Of a stretch of DNA of 64,000 nucleotides, positions 1-12,060 are shown in pieces. A model generated the notes under the pieces. It saw only the letters and a program-made list of their open reading frames with translations. It did no database searches and had not been told where the DNA came from. The position numbers and the translations under genes were made by a program. Source of the stretch: Uloborus plumipes (taxonomy: Eukaryota > Arthropoda > Arachnida > Araneae > Uloboridae). Location of the stretch: positions 1-64,000 of the forward strand of contig JAXGGA010002300.1 in the NCBI GenBank assembly GCA_038373865.1, given 5' to 3'. Numbering within the stretch: position 1 is the first letter of the stretch; every line of letters begins with the position of its first letter.

Positions 1-1160
1 TCAAAAACGGTACGCAGTAGAAGCTTCTAGTTTGGTATGTAGGCTCTGAGGGGGTCTAGTTATGTGGTCAACTAGGTGACTTATCTCCAAGTTGACGACA
101 AAGTTGGCGAAAAAAAATATTTTTTTGGATTCAATTTGGCGCTATTGGCGATATTTTGCGAAAAATATACTGAATGATGCTAAAATCGGCAATATTTAGA
201 AAATGAATCATTGCAAGACTTTTTTTCTTTTTGCATTTATTCGCTGGAAACTAGGGGTGTGAATGTTTGAATTGTTATCTTGCTCACTCTAAGGCATCTA
301 TTTTGAAATTTAAACGTAAAAGAAAGTAGCGTGTGGTCCACACCAGCTTTTTTAACACATTTCTTACCTAATATAACTTGGATATGTGGCTCAGGTTCTT
401 TTTTCTCAAACTAGAATGCACAGTTTTACACTTATTTAGGTCATGAAACATTATATTTTGTAGATATTGTATAGTTTCTATAAACTTCGTGCATGTAAAT
501 ATTCAATATTTAAAAAAAGCCATTTTGTATGCATTTCAGGTTGCATTCTGACAAGCTTCGACAGTTATTTTAAATTTTCAAAACTGTCGGATATTGAGAA
601 AATCATTAAACATAGCTTTTATATATAACATATTTTTTTAAACATGTTTTTAACTCAAAATATTTATAACCATCAATTGCATTAAAAATGATGCTCAAGA
701 AATATATTTTATAATTTGGTTAGATAATATTCATTAACTACATCTAAAGAGTGCAAACCTTTTCATAATGGCTTCCTCTTATCTAAATTGCGTCATTTTT
801 TTCTTTGAAAGATATTACAACTCCTAAATTATAACTTCTGCAACATGAGAGATTTTATCCTTCCTGTAACAGAAACTAACGTAACAGACGCAAAATCAGA
901 TTCGAGTACAATATATTTGTCCGTAATAACTTTCCAAAAGTGTAAAGAGAAATTTTAAAAAATGCCTGAGCATTTATTTTAAATAATATAAATCACATGC
1001 TTAAAATTTTCCCATAAGTTAATGTATTTGGTGACAATTGATGAAAAACACGTTTAAAATGAGCGATGAGCAAGTTTTGAAAATAGAAATAAATTAATAA
1101 AATAAATTTAAAGGTTGAACACTTGACGAATTGCTATTGAATACAGTGTTGTCTCAAAAA
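1..1160. other. AT-rich intergenic DNA, no gene seen
   Basis: Both strands were read. There are only short frames with many stops and no recognisable protein motif, TIR pair or RNA gene. Confidence 0.5.
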
Positions 1161-1420
1161 TGACAAGTCGCTTTTCGAGTCTCTTTTGAGAACAAGAACT
1201 AAGAATATTTCAGAAATAAGCACAGGCTGCACCATTTCTGAGTATAGGGCTCAGAGAGAGAACGCGACTATTGTCTAAACAGTTTGAGAATACGAATGTC
1301 TCACAAATAAGCACATGCTGTATCATTCTTGAGTAGAGCGGTATGTCGAAAATGAGAACATATTGAATCATTTTTGCGAAGATGGTATAGTTCAAAAGTA
1401 AGAAATCTTGCATTTCAATT
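1160..1420. repeat. Decayed minisatellite, period about 45 bp
   Basis: Degenerate units begin near 1213, 1258, 1306, 1351 and 1397, each starting with a variant of aaataagcaca and followed by ctg, then atcatt. On the minus strand the repeat reads open with a 15-residue period (M-I-Q-Y/H-V-L-I recurs), so the array happens to form a 67-codon frame. I do not regard this frame as a gene. The units differ by many substitutions, so the array is old. Confidence 0.5.
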
Positions 1421-3127
1421 TTAAGCCAAATTGTTTCAAAGCCATTTCGAGTGAACGGTGTGCTTAATTATAAGCAAACCTAAGAACTATGTTTTAACAA
1501 TGTAGAAATGTTTTCTTGTTTGAATTAAAATGTAAATAAATATATAGTTTATATTTCTACTTTAAACAATTAATATAAGTTTATACAAAGTTTTAAAATT
1601 GATAAATACAAAAAAATAATAATGAATTATTATTTTTATGACCAATGCTTTAGGATATTGATAATATTTAACCGTAAATAAAGTAAATAATATATGAGAA
1701 AACCTGTAGCTCTTATTTTATTCTGAACTTGACAGGTTTTAAGAAACTTCATCCGAAAGGTGAAAAGAGAAAAGCTGTGTCAACAGACACGTTTCAAACA
1801 TTCACCGTCTTTTCCAAAAAAGGATGAAAATGTTATATTTATTTTTAAAGCTGAAGCGGCAGCATTTTTGCCTTATCTCATTTTTGCTTCAAATATTTAT
1901 TTAAATCAACGGCAGCGCAACTGTTCCGTAGAACATGTCACTTGAACCTTTACTAAAATAAGTTCTTGTTACGTTTCTCATGGATATATTTTGGTTTTAC
2001 ATCACAGGTATATTTACAACTAAATTTTTGAAATGCCAAGTAAGTGCGTTCTCAACACAAACATCACTTTCACACGAGGAAACTAAGTTAAATAATGCAT
2101 TCTTTAAGCCATGTAGCTTTCATTTTAAGTTAAACATCTCAGGTATTTTTTTTTACAGAAGAAGTAAAGTACTATGCTAATTTGCTCTTAACTTTAAATG
2201 GAGAAATAAATTCTGTCCTTACTACTAACTTTATTGTAGGGTATTCCATTCAAAATAATTTGTTTTTGTTTTTGTTTCTAAGTCTTGAGACTTGTTGAAA
2301 AGAAAATCTCATGTCTGTGTGTGTGAGTGAGTATGAGTGGGAAGGGCTGCGTTCAGTGAGTAAATATTCCTAAAATACTTTTGCTAATACTTTATTTATC
2401 TTATTTATCTATATTTCTCAGCTTATTAAGATACAACTATGGGTTTAAGACAATGTTGGTTAATGAATTACAAGAGGAATATATTTTATTTACAATTTTA
2501 AATATTTCTTGGGCGGAAGACTTTTTTAAACACAAGCTGTCCTCAGCATTCCTTAATCTTTAAATAAACCCCCTTAAAAATCGCGGTGTTTGGTCACGCA
2601 TTAATAAAAAACCGAATATTTCCATACAAGCTTTTGAATGTATTTAATACTTAAATGAATCTTTTTATGAAATTGAATTTTTTTTTCTATACTGAAAGTG
2701 AAGCAAAGAAAATGAGCATGGACATTAAAAAGAGTATGAAATAGTTCACCGTAAATATGTCAAGGGTTGGACGAACAATACATAAAATAAATAAATAAAA
2801 AGAAAAAGAAAAAATAATTTGAACATGTAGAACTTAATGTTTTTGCAAAAACGATTTGTGATTGGCGTGTGTGCGTTTTCATGTTTGTGTTTGTGCTCTC
2901 CTTAGCTACTATATGCTGCATCGGCCCCCAGCAGGGGCCGGTAAGCAAGTCCGAGCAGATGGAGCATCGGGATGTGAGACGTTGGCAGAGTGTCAATTTA
3001 AATGAGGGACTACACGACGTTTGAGGTTCGAAAAGAAAACATATAGCAATAAAAAAAGGAACCCTATTTTTCTTGAAAACAATTCATATGAGCGAAGTAA
3101 TTTGAATCAAAAAATATATTGCGCTAA
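1421..3127. other. AT-rich DNA, no gene seen
   Basis: No supported coding region. It contains a short GT-rich tract near 2310-2340. A local GC-rich hairpin lies at 2930-2942 (cggcccccagcaggggccgg), inside a stretch of mixed composition at 2850-2990 that could be a small SINE-like repeat. No tail or target duplication could be found to prove this. Confidence 0.4.
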
Positions 3128-3759
3128 TAGTCCAGTCATTCGGTAGTTTTACCTGGAAAGTTTTCCGCGAGTTTTGAAAAATGGTAGTTTTATAGATTTT
3201 GATGTGCTCGTTTCGAATTTCCATTTTGCCACATCGTATCTTTGCCGCTCACTCCGCCATACTCAAAAAATGGCGTCTAAAAGAGGTATTCTGAATATAT
3301 CTCTTTTTTTGACTTATTTTACGATACAAACATTAACGTACAAAAAAAACTAGAGAAAATTTCCTACCATTTATGTAATCACAACTTTTTCGTAATATCA
3401 ATACGTTTCGACGTACGACCGTCGCAAAGTTATTATTATCACGCGTTATAGCAGAACTAGCTGCCAGGGCAGATAGATTAGCTTCCTGCGGCATGTTGAT
3501 GCATAAAGTCCCCCCCCCCCGCCGCCCAACTTTTACCTCATTCTGATGTGATATTATTTGATATAGTTCAATTTTCATAAGATTTTAAGACATACTACGT
3601 ACGTGGCCCACTAATGCCCAAGCAGCTAGCTGCCCGGCGTTGCACGGGCGCTTCGCGCTTTTAAAGTAGTAAAGAATGTTTCAAAAAAATACTCGCCGCC
3701 AAGGCGGCTCGCGAACAGGCGCTTCATGCTTTCACTTTTTTTCCTGCATCAAAAAAAAA

Positions 3760-3796
3760 AAAATAATAATAATAATAATAATAATAATAATTATTG
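3760..3796. repeat. Poly-A plus (ATA)n microsatellite
   Basis: A run of A is followed by about ten ATA/TAA units. This is a simple repeat in the left arm of the palindrome. Confidence 0.9.
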
Positions 3797-3947
3797 AGAT
3801 GCTTTGCGCCTTCAAAATGGTGAGGAAAGTTACAGCAAGTTCTGCTCGCTCAGACATAGATACTCAGTTTTTAATATAAGTGGATGGCTTTTCAACAAAT
3901 GAATGTTTAAAAATATTACAAGTAGCTAGCTATAAAAATACTACTTA

Positions 3948-4145
3948 GGCAGGAATTCAAGTGAAACACGGATGATCGCAACTTACCAATGCAATCGCAA
4001 ATTCCCAACTTTGGATTCAAGTGAAACGTTACAATCGCTACGAGATGCGATTCTAATGTAATTTGACTTCCAGTAGCGATTGCAATTTTGGTCTATTGCG
4101 ATCGCCTCGAAGCGATTGCAATGGTGTTTCACTTGAATGCGGCCC
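3948..4145. mobile_element. 198-bp MITE, PIF/Harbinger-like
   Basis: The terminal inverted repeats share attcaagtgaaacac, starting six bases from each end (left ggcagg, right ggccgc read inward). The element is flanked on both sides by TTA (3945-3947 and 4146-4148). A 3-bp TTA target duplication with GC-rich ends is typical of PIF/Harbinger MITEs. There is no coding capacity. The internal sequence is also rich in short inverted motifs (gcgattgca and similar). It interrupts the left arm of the large palindrome, so it inserted later. Confidence 0.65.
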
Positions 4146-4559
4146 TTAATTGGCCCGCTTATGAGTTTCGTGTTTGATTTAGTTAAGCCTTCATTCAGAA
4201 TTCTCATTATCATTGTTATTACTGTTTCATAGCAACGACGTTTTGCAACAATGGATTTCATATTTAATCATTTATTAGGCTTAATCGCTTTAAATTTGAC
4301 TACTTATTAATTGATATCTTCGCTAATTAAAATCGTATATTACATAAATTGAAACTAATGAAGCCTGAAAAATTACCTATCTATCGGTACCTGGTTCGAC
4401 TTTCATTTCTTTGGCGTTCAAGAGAAAGAAGAGTGACATAGATAGAAAGAAAGAAAGAAATATATATACTCAGTTTTTAATATAAGTAGATAACTCGATT
4501 CCACACCACCTTGAGGTAGAGTAAGCGGCGCGTTTTTTTTAACGCCGTTTCCTAGTAGT

Positions 4560-5310
4560 CCCAATCCACATGTAATATATAATTCGGAAATTTAGAGCAA
4601 TCTTCCCCCGTTTAGATGTTTTTGATGAGCCAGGAGTTGCTGATTCCACGTTTTCCGCAGTAATTTGAGACATCACAGACTAAAGTTCCTCCAGCATCAT
4701 CTACAATGGGATCATCAAATTCATCGTGAGCTTCTTCCTTTTTTATTTCATCATTTGTTTGCCTTAAAACCGTAACCTCTTCATTGCTATCATGTGATGA
4801 ACTTTGCGAATCCTCATGATTATCACCGGTACGATTAGTACGTATAACTAAGTATTTTGACCCGGCTCTTTGACATAATTTTTTGCATTTGCAAGAAATA
4901 AGTTATAATAAGGATGGTGGAGCTGGGGGTTCAAGCGTCATAACGGAGTTAATCCATTCTGATATTATTACCCTGCCCCCCCTCCCAATTGCACTGGGTT
5001 TTTTTCATTCCCACACCACTGCTGAATCAGGAGATAGGTTTGAAACGAATGTTGTCTCGCAAGAAGTTTGAAACGAATGTTGTCTTCTGTTGGAGGTAGG
5101 TACGCTATATTAAATTTACCTTTATATGCTGATTTTACAAAAGTATTCATATCTATAGTCGTTTAAAGTCATGTTTTTCTTGCTTTTTTACTTTTCACTT
5201 CACTGTAATCGTATAATTCAAGAAGGAAGTGTTCTCCAGCCTCGAAAATAATCTCATCATCAGCGTTTTGATGTTTGAATGCTTTGAGAGACTTGCTTAA
5301 ATTTGGCTAT
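4560..5310 (-). pseudogene. Decayed C-terminal part of XPG-nuclease transposon protein (left arm, minus strand)
   Basis: Read on the minus strand, this stretch aligns with the C-terminal half of the element at 28357-30647. It has a leucine-rich LLELYDYSEVKSKK segment, then FVKSAYKGKF followed by A-Y-L-P-P-T and QHSFQTY...QQW, matching FVKAAANAKVNLTRLPPTKD and HSYRTYHQVQKW there. Further downstream ISCKCKKLC corresponds to the start of the cysteine-rich CXC-type tail (LSCNCKKGC at 30 kb), followed by an acidic, serine-rich end. Stops and frameshifts break the frame. It is the mirror image of the remnant at 11351-12060. Confidence 0.65.
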
Positions 5311-6159
5311 TTCGTAATCCACATAAATAAAACAAAGAATGTGTATATTTATATGTGTGTTTTTACCTTATACAAATCCACAATTTACGTTGGATCTGGA
5401 AGAAATTTGCTAGGGAGATACTTGGGCACCCATTAAGGATCATTGGGTGGTTTTTGATCGGGGAAAAAGTACCGATCCGTTCAAATTTTGAATAAAGAAC
5501 TTCAAACTGGCTCTATCTAGCGAAGTACTAATCGGATCTTCTCGATCTTGATCTCATTCGAAAGAACGCAAAAATTACCTGTTAAGGAAGTTTCCTTCCA
5601 GTGGTTTTCAAAACCACTAATCGATATCTCCACCCTGAAGAAAGATATGGGCATTTGAAAATTTGGAAATATGCATTTTAAATTGGATTTATAAAAATCG
5701 TCTGCAGGAGCTTGAAAGAAATTAAATAGGGTGAAATAAAGTATTAATGATAAAAAGGTGTTGCCCTTTTTTTCTTGAACATAAATAAAATTCTTGCTTT
5801 TGCTTTAGGCTTTTCCTGTAACGGGCGCATTTATTTATTTTTTGCGATTGATTAATTTTTCGTACTGCGTTCTAGCAAAGTATTAACTTTAATTTAATCG
5901 GGACTTTTAGACTCAAGCGTCACTTGATATGACATTTTTCCTTAAGATGAGATAATCCCCCCTGCAGACCCGTACCAAGTAGTTAGTACAAATTGAATTT
6001 CATTTTTCCTTGAATGAAAAGGGCACATGTTGTATCTCAGACACTAAAGGTATGCAAGAATAAAATATGATCTGATGCTGTCTTATTTATGATAATGTCA
6101 GTTGAATATATTTGTTGCGAAATTTTACCTTGTTCTAGTTTTGCATACACATGTTAGAT

Positions 6160-6546
6160 TGCTTGGATAGAGGTGTCAAAAGAATAAGAAGAACCTCGTC
6201 GTCAACAATTACGGAATCCAATGCGGATGATTGATTATTAAAGTGCCCGCATCTTCTGTGCCTTGTTTGACCGCAATATTCTGTGCTTCAAATTTTGTCT
6301 TTAACATTCTAATGAGACGATTTTTGTTTGCATCACTTCCCAGAAATTTAGTTTGGACCAATGTGGTCAATCAAGGTACAGGAGATACGGACCCTTTAAT
6401 AATAAAATACTGCAATAAAAGTGTTTCATCCTCATTGGACTCCGTAATTGTGGTCGGCGAAGATCTTCTTATTCTTTTGACAGCTCGATCCAAGCAATCT
6501 AACATATATATGCAAAAACTAGGAGAAGGAAAAATTTCGCAGCATA
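6160..6546 (+). pseudogene. Decayed XPG/FEN1-type nuclease fragment of the Academ-like protein
   Basis: The plus-strand frame beginning near 6231 contains RRFLFASL, then GTGDTDPLII, then SVIVVGEDLLILL followed by SNIYMQKL. These line up in order with RRLINEL, ATEDADCMII, SVIMAGEDVDLLVLL and SNIHNVYFQKK of the second copy near 29720-29930. In XPG/FEN1 nucleases the metal-binding acidic motifs are of the forms E-A-D-A and E-D-S-D-L-L in the same order. Here the second motif has lost one acidic position (GED-LL rather than GED-x-D-LL), consistent with an inactive relic. The sequence ends where the Tc1 element begins. Confidence 0.65.
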
Positions 6547-7962
6547 TACACTGCTCGACATTGAAAATGCAACACCAAGAAGGAGTGGTCAGAAATTGAT
6601 GAAATTTGGTAAGAAGACAGAGACAGCATGGAACAATAAGTGATATTTATTTCAAAATAAATAAGCAAAACTTAGAGCGAGGACGGCGTCGGCTCAATAA
6701 GAAGTAGGACCACCGCGGACAGCGATGCACGAAGAAACGAAGAAACACGTCTAGGCATGGAGTCAATAAGCCTGCGGATGGTGTCCTGAGGGATGGCACT
6801 CAATTCCCTTTCAACCATTTGCCACAGTTCGTCCTCTGAACGAGGCAGTGACAGGTTCTGCAAACGGCGTCCAATCACGTCCCACACATGTTCGATTGGT
6901 GACAAGTCAGGAGAGTATGGTGGCCAGGAAAGCATCTGTACATCTCGTAGAGCATGTTGGCTGATTCGAGCACTGTGAGGCCGGGCGTTATCCTGTTGAA
7001 AAATTGCATTTGGCAGACCCTGAATGTATGGGATTGCCACCGGCCGCAGTACATTATCTACATATCGTTGGGCCGTCATAGTGCCCCGAATACGAACTAG
7101 AGGTGATACGGAATTGTATGCAATAGCGCCCCAAACCATTATGCCACGTTGTCGCGCTGTGGGGCGTTCCACAGTTACTGCCGGATTCGATCTTTCTCCA
7201 CGTCGACGCCACACACGTATGCGATGACTATCGCTGGACAAACAGAAGCGGGATTCATCTGAGAACACTACGGTTTGCCATTCTGCCATCCACGTCGCTC
7301 TGGTCCAGCACCATTCCAAACGTTGGAGTCTGTGCTGTGAGATCAATGGCAGTCTTCTTAGCGGGCGCCGTGATTGCAGGCCACGTGCAACCAGTCGACG
7401 GAAAATGGTTCTGATCGACACAGGAACATCCAGGGTACCTTGCACGTGCTGCAGAATCGACGTACAAGTGACTTGCGGGTCCGCCACAGCTTGTCGGTGA
7501 ATCCGTCGATCCAAGCGGTCTGACGTCACTCTGGCTGCACCCCTCAATGTGGCTACACTTCCTCTTTCCAACCATCTCCGACACAGCCGATGCACAGTGC
7601 TTGCATCCATGTGGGTATCAGCTACAATTTGACGTATGGACAAACCTCCCCTTCTCAGTCCAATCACCATACCCCTTGTAAAGTCGTTTATATGCTGGAA
7701 GTGTCTTCGTTGAGGACAGCGTGGCATTTCCTCCTATCACACGTATCCTTCGAGACAAAAACCAAATTTCTCCGATAATTAGTCTGGCAGAAAAACTAAC
7801 ATGAACATAGCCCACTTTTCAACTTCATTCTCTTATATCTTACTTCACGTGCGTCGGAGAGTTGCGCATTTCATATCATTTGCATAACTCAGTGACGTGC
7901 GTCTACGGTAAAATTTGTGACCACTCCTTCTTGGTGTTGCATTTTCAATGTCGAGCAGTGTA
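6547..7962 (-). mobile_element. Intact Tc1-like transposon with perfect 45-bp TIRs
   Basis: The first 45 bases (tacactgctcgacattgaaa...) are repeated exactly, inverted, at the right end. TA dinucleotides flank both sides, the canonical Tc1/mariner target. The single transposase frame spans almost the whole interior. Perfect TIRs and an open frame mean this is a recent insertion, and it sits in the loop of the older 12-kb palindrome. The exact edge is ambiguous by 2 bp because the flanks read TATA. Confidence 0.93.
6672..7727 (-). CDS. Tc1-like transposase (full length)
   Basis: This 351-residue frame encodes the cut-and-paste transposase of the surrounding element, which would bind its TIRs and insert into TA. 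An N-terminal helix-turn-helix region (about residues 10-60; RRGGLSIRQIVADTH...DASTVHRL) and a second one (about 65-125) precede an RNase H-fold DDE core. Catalytic residues are visible: D157 in SDESRF, D246 in QQDNARPH and E279 in SPIEHVWD. The last two are separated by 32 residues, slightly shorter than the classic 34 of Tc1. The length is normal for the family and no stops or frameshifts interrupt it. Codon use is markedly more GC-rich than the surrounding DNA, as expected of a recently arrived element. Activity cannot be judged from sequence alone. Confidence 0.95.
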   Translation of the reverse strand: MPRCPQRRHFQHINDFTRGMVIGLRRGGLSIRQIVADTHMDASTVHRLCRRWLERGSVATLRGAARVTSDRLDRRIHRQAVADPQVTCTSILQHVQGTLDVPVSIRTIFRRLVARGLQSRRPLRRLPLISQHRLQRLEWCWTRATWMAEWQTVVFSDESRFCLSSDSHRIRVWRRRGERSNPAVTVERPTARQRGIMVWGAIAYNSVSPLVRIRGTMTAQRYVDNVLRPVAIPYIQGLPNAIFQQDNARPHSARISQHALRDVQMLSWPPYSPDLSPIEHVWDVIGRRLQNLSLPRSEDELWQMVERELSAIPQDTIRRLIDSMPRRVSSFLRASLSAVVLLLIEPTPSSL

Positions 7963-7964
7963 TA

Positions 7965-8050
7965 TTCAACTGAAAGAATCATAGATAACACAGCCGCAGA
8001 TCATGTTTTATTCTTGCATGTCTTTAGTGGCTGAGATACAACATGTGCCC
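7965..8050 (+). repeat. Inner right arm of the 12-kb palindrome
   Basis: The stretch from ttcaactgaaag to caacatgtgccc is the inverted counterpart of 6015-6115 on the left side (gggcacatgttgtatctcag through gataatgtcagttgaata). It shows that the palindrome resumes immediately after the Tc1 element. Confidence 0.7.
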
Positions 8051-10584
8051 TAGGGTGGTTCACAAGCCTATGGTAAAAAAAAAAGTTTTGTCCTAGAGGT
8101 CACGGCGGTGGCTCATTTTTTTACCTTTATCCACCCTATTATACTGCCAAAATTTCAACCTCCTAATTAAATAAAAAGACGGTGCTCAAAGCTCATATAG
8201 TTCGCCAGTTTTTGCCAATTTCAAGCGTTTTTCGGTTGAGCGGCAAAAAAAAAAAAAAAAAATTCCGGGTGTTTTCCTATCATTCTTGCTGATTCTTATG
8301 TTCAATGATGCCCTGAATCCTGATATGGCCACCCTTTTCCCACATTGCCTACCACTTTTCGAAAATAGCGCCCCCTTCTCTCCCATTTTCATTAGATTTC
8401 GACAATTTCATAGATATTATTTGAAGGAGAAGGAAGCATTATATTTACCATTAACATTCTTCTATAGGGCTAGAGAGGTGAAAAGTTCAAAATCATAAAC
8501 ACTTTTTGCAAGTAGGGAGACTCATGGGGGTATTTTCCCCTTCCCTCCGTAAAATCTTTAACATATCATCAACAACTCATTTTTTCCAGCTTCAAAATTT
8601 TGCTTATTTTTTTGTGCAACACAATAATATCGGACTGCCTTCTATGACTCCCATGTCCAAAAAATTTTTCAAGCTGTATTTTTTTTTTTTTTTTTCAAAA
8701 CCTTGGAAAAATCGCATGTTACATAGGAGTTGCATCGCAGATTTCCTTCCATAAAGAACCTTTCAGTATTATTTATATTCATTCCAGTTGTGTTCAAGCG
8801 ATTACCGAGAAGGGGGAAATGGAGATCATATTTGAATTCAGTGGAGCATTTTACATAAGAAACAGCAAGAAAAGTTTCAGATACATTTGTTCATTTTGTG
8901 TCGAGAAGTGTTGTTATACTGAAATTTGCTAGAAGTTTTTAATTAAAGCCAAAATATTTAAACTTCTTTCTATGCAATTCAACTTTCTATGTATATTTAT
9001 ATATAGATTTTTTTTGGGGGGGGGGGAGAGAGAGACTTTTAGTATTGAATATTTTATTGTCTTAGCAAGGATAAGTAATCAATTTTCTTCAACAGCAGGT
9101 AAAAAAAACTGCTTATTGTCTTCATTATTGAAAAAAATTCTGTTAAATTCTTGAATTATTTGAACATTTTCCTCAGCAACGTTATTCACCATTATTTATT
9201 TATTGTAATTTTTTCTTTTAATTCTGTGATTGATATTATATTTGCATTCGTTGGGACGTAGGACGAAGAATGTTAGAAAATAATCCCTAATATTCATGTT
9301 TGAAAAAAATCCAATTGTTCTGTACTACACTTGCTATATTTCACATCTTTATTTTTATAATAACTTGCTTTTCTTTCAACTAGAATTTGATACAAAAAAC
9401 TACGTCAAACTAATTAATTCACCAGAAAGGTGTCACAAGTACTTTAATAAAACTGTCCTAGTTGTTATTTCAATTTCCAGGTCGTTCATATCTTATAAGG
9501 TTTTTTCCAAGTTTAGATATTTCCAGAAGTTTAATAGCAAATGGAGCATCTATTAAAGTTCAATCTATTTGTTTTACTGTACAAAACGGTGCTAAAACTG
9601 TAGGAAGTGTTGTATCTAGGCTTTTCTCTCATGATTAGATTATATGAAAAAATCTCTTTCTTATATAGGAACATACATATTTTGAGGCATATAAGAGACT
9701 GAATTTTCTCATATAGGCTCCCTAATTGACTAATAATAACTCAATTATCTCTTTATAATCAGCCAGAGTGACCATAGATTTATCTATAAAGTTATAAAAA
9801 GCTTACAGTGTTGAAGTTTCAAACTTGTTAAAGTATTTTTTAAGTTCTATGTGCAGCATTTTTTTTTTTTTTTTTTGTTTGTTTGTTTATTTTTTTTCAA
9901 ACATTTTTTCGCTTTAAAGTTATTAAAAAGAATAAAACTTGTGAAGAATATGATGGTCAAAGTAAGCATGAAGTAAATATTTTTGCCTAAATTTCAGATT
10001 AGTTCTATGCCAGACTAGTTACAATAGTTTAATTTGTGTAGTTAGTTTTTATAGTTTAATTCATTCTTCTTGTGATACTGTTAGCACTATTAATTTAAAA
10101 CTTTAAATCTTACAATTTTCTTCTCTGCATCTCACTACTTTAAAAACATAATAAACATTTTGCACAGCTCTACTACAACTCTATTTTAGAAAGCGTAAGT
10201 TTTGAAAATCATAGCACAACATATAGACGAGTAGTACTGCAATCTACATTGTATGCTGCGATCTACTAAATAATCGATTGTATCAAAGTTATTGCTATAT
10301 GTATTCAAACTATTAAGAAACTTTCCAATTGTTTGAACTAATATTTATGAGTTGGAAAATGAGAATAATTGAAAAAAAATATCTTCCAAGAAAATGGTCT
10401 CTTTAGTTAGAAAAACTCAAAAATTGTGAAAATTACGAAAAAGCGTAAAAATTAAGGGTGTTTGAGCACCATCCTCCATTAAGAGTAGGGAGCTGAAATT
10501 TTAGGGGAGTGACCTCATACATAAATGTAAAAAAAGTAGGGTGCGCCTTGGTCCGTAGCAAAAAAAAATTTTTTTTGAACCACC
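8051..10584. mobile_element. Non-autonomous hAT-like element, copy 1 (~2.5 kb)
   Basis: The element begins tagggtggttca and ends tgaaccacccta, a 12-bp inverted repeat. The octamer atgtgccc occurs immediately before it and immediately after it, an 8-bp target duplication characteristic of hAT elements. No transposase motif is present; the interior is AT-rich with only short frames. Copy 2 lies at 12111-14973 in the same orientation and is alignable along its whole length. A poly-T/poly-G/GA tract at 9009-9034 differs in length between the copies. Confidence 0.8.
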
Positions 10585-11279
10585 CTAATGTGCCCTTTGT
10601 CAATCAAGGCAAAATAAAGTTTATTAATGTACTAGCTACTTGGCCCGGCTCTGCGCGGGATCTATTTTGAGGAAAAATGTGATGTCAAATAACGCGTGTG
10701 TCTAAAAGTCCCGATTAAATTAAAGTCAATAGTTTGTTTGAACGCAGTACGAAAAATTAATCAATTGCCAAAATATTTTTTAATCCGTCCGTTACAGGAA
10801 AAGCCTAAAGCAAAAGCAAGAATTTTATTTGTTTATGTTCAAGAACAAAATGGCAACACCTTTTTTTCATGAAATTTTTTTTTCACCCTATTTAATTTCT
10901 TTCACGCTCGTACAGACGATTTTTATAAATCCAATTTAAAGTGGATATTTCCAAATTTTCAAATGCCCATATCTTTCTTCAGGGTGGAGATATCGATTAG
11001 TGGTTTTGAAAACCACTGGAAGGAAACTTGCTTAACAGGTTTTTTTTTGCGTTCTTTCGAATGAGACCAAGATCGAGAAGATCCGATGAGTATTTCGCTA
11101 GATAAAGCCATTTTGAAGTAGATAGAGCCATTTTGAAATCATTTATTCGAAATTTGAAAGGATCGGTACATTTTCCCCGCTCAAAAATCATCTTATGATC
11201 CTTCCTGGGTGCCCAAGTATCTTCTTGCCAAATTTTGTTCAGATCCGACGCAAACTGTGGATTTGTATAAGGTACACAC

Positions 11280-11320
11280 ACATTCAAACACACACACACA
11301 CACACAAACACATATATATA
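11280..11320. repeat. (CA)n / (TA)n microsatellite
   Basis: A simple CA tract is followed by a short TA tract. The equivalent point of the left arm (about 5340-5365) has a GT/TA tract. Confidence 0.9.
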
Positions 11321-11350
11321 TTCTTTTTTTATTTATATGGATTACGAAAA

Positions 11351-12060
11351 AAGCTGAATTTAAGCGATTCTCTCAAAGCATTCAAACATCCAAATGCTGA
11401 TCCAGAGACTATTTCTGAGGCTGGAGCTGACTTACTTCTTGACTTATACGGTTACAGTGAAGTGAAAAATAAAAAAAATAAAACATGACGTTAAGCGACT
11501 ATAGATATAAATGCTTTTGTAAAATCTGCTTATAAATGTAAATTTGATACAGCATTCCTACCTTCAACAAAAGCAGCTTAGAGACAACATTCGTTTCAAA
11601 CCTATTGCCAGATTTAGTAGTGGTGTGGAAATGAAAAAAAAAAAAAACCCAGAGCAATTGTGGTGTGTGTGTGTGGGGGGGGGGGGGGGTTAGGGTAGTA
11701 AAATCAGAATGGATTAATTCCTGTTATGACGCTTGAACCCCTAGCTGCACAATCCTTATTATAACTCATTCCTTGCAAATGCAAAAAATTGTGTCAAAAA
11801 TTCGGGTTAAAATACTCCGTTATATGTACTAGTTGTACCGGTGATAATTGTTAGGATTCGCAAACTTCATCACATGATAGCGATGAAGAGGAAGAAACGG
11901 AAGCAGTTTTAGAGAAAATGAATGATGAAATAGAAAAGGAAGAAGCTCACGATGAGTTTGATTAAACCGTTGCAGATGATGTCGGGTAAGCTTTAGTCTG
12001 TAACGCCTCAATCACTGCGGAAGACGTGGAACCAGCAACTCATGGCCCATCAAGAACATC
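11351..12060 (+). pseudogene. Decayed C-terminal part of XPG-nuclease transposon protein (right arm)
   Basis: The plus strand contains a recognisable ADLLLDLYGYSEVK segment near 11425-11470. Next comes a degenerate counterpart of FVKSAYK...LPSTKAA and RQHSFQTY near 11510-11610, and then an acidic serine-rich stretch with EEEETEAVLEKMNDEIEKEE near 11885-11945. The order is the same as in the left-arm remnant and in the element at 30 kb. Multiple stops and a long G run (11673-11691) break it. It lies downstream, on the same strand, of the nuclease fragment at 6160-6546, as expected if both came from one gene later split by insertions. Confidence 0.6.

Noticed and set aside
7255..7584. 109-codon minus-strand frame overlapping the intact Tc1 transposase
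   Set aside because: It is a shadow frame of the transposase and shows no protein family signature.
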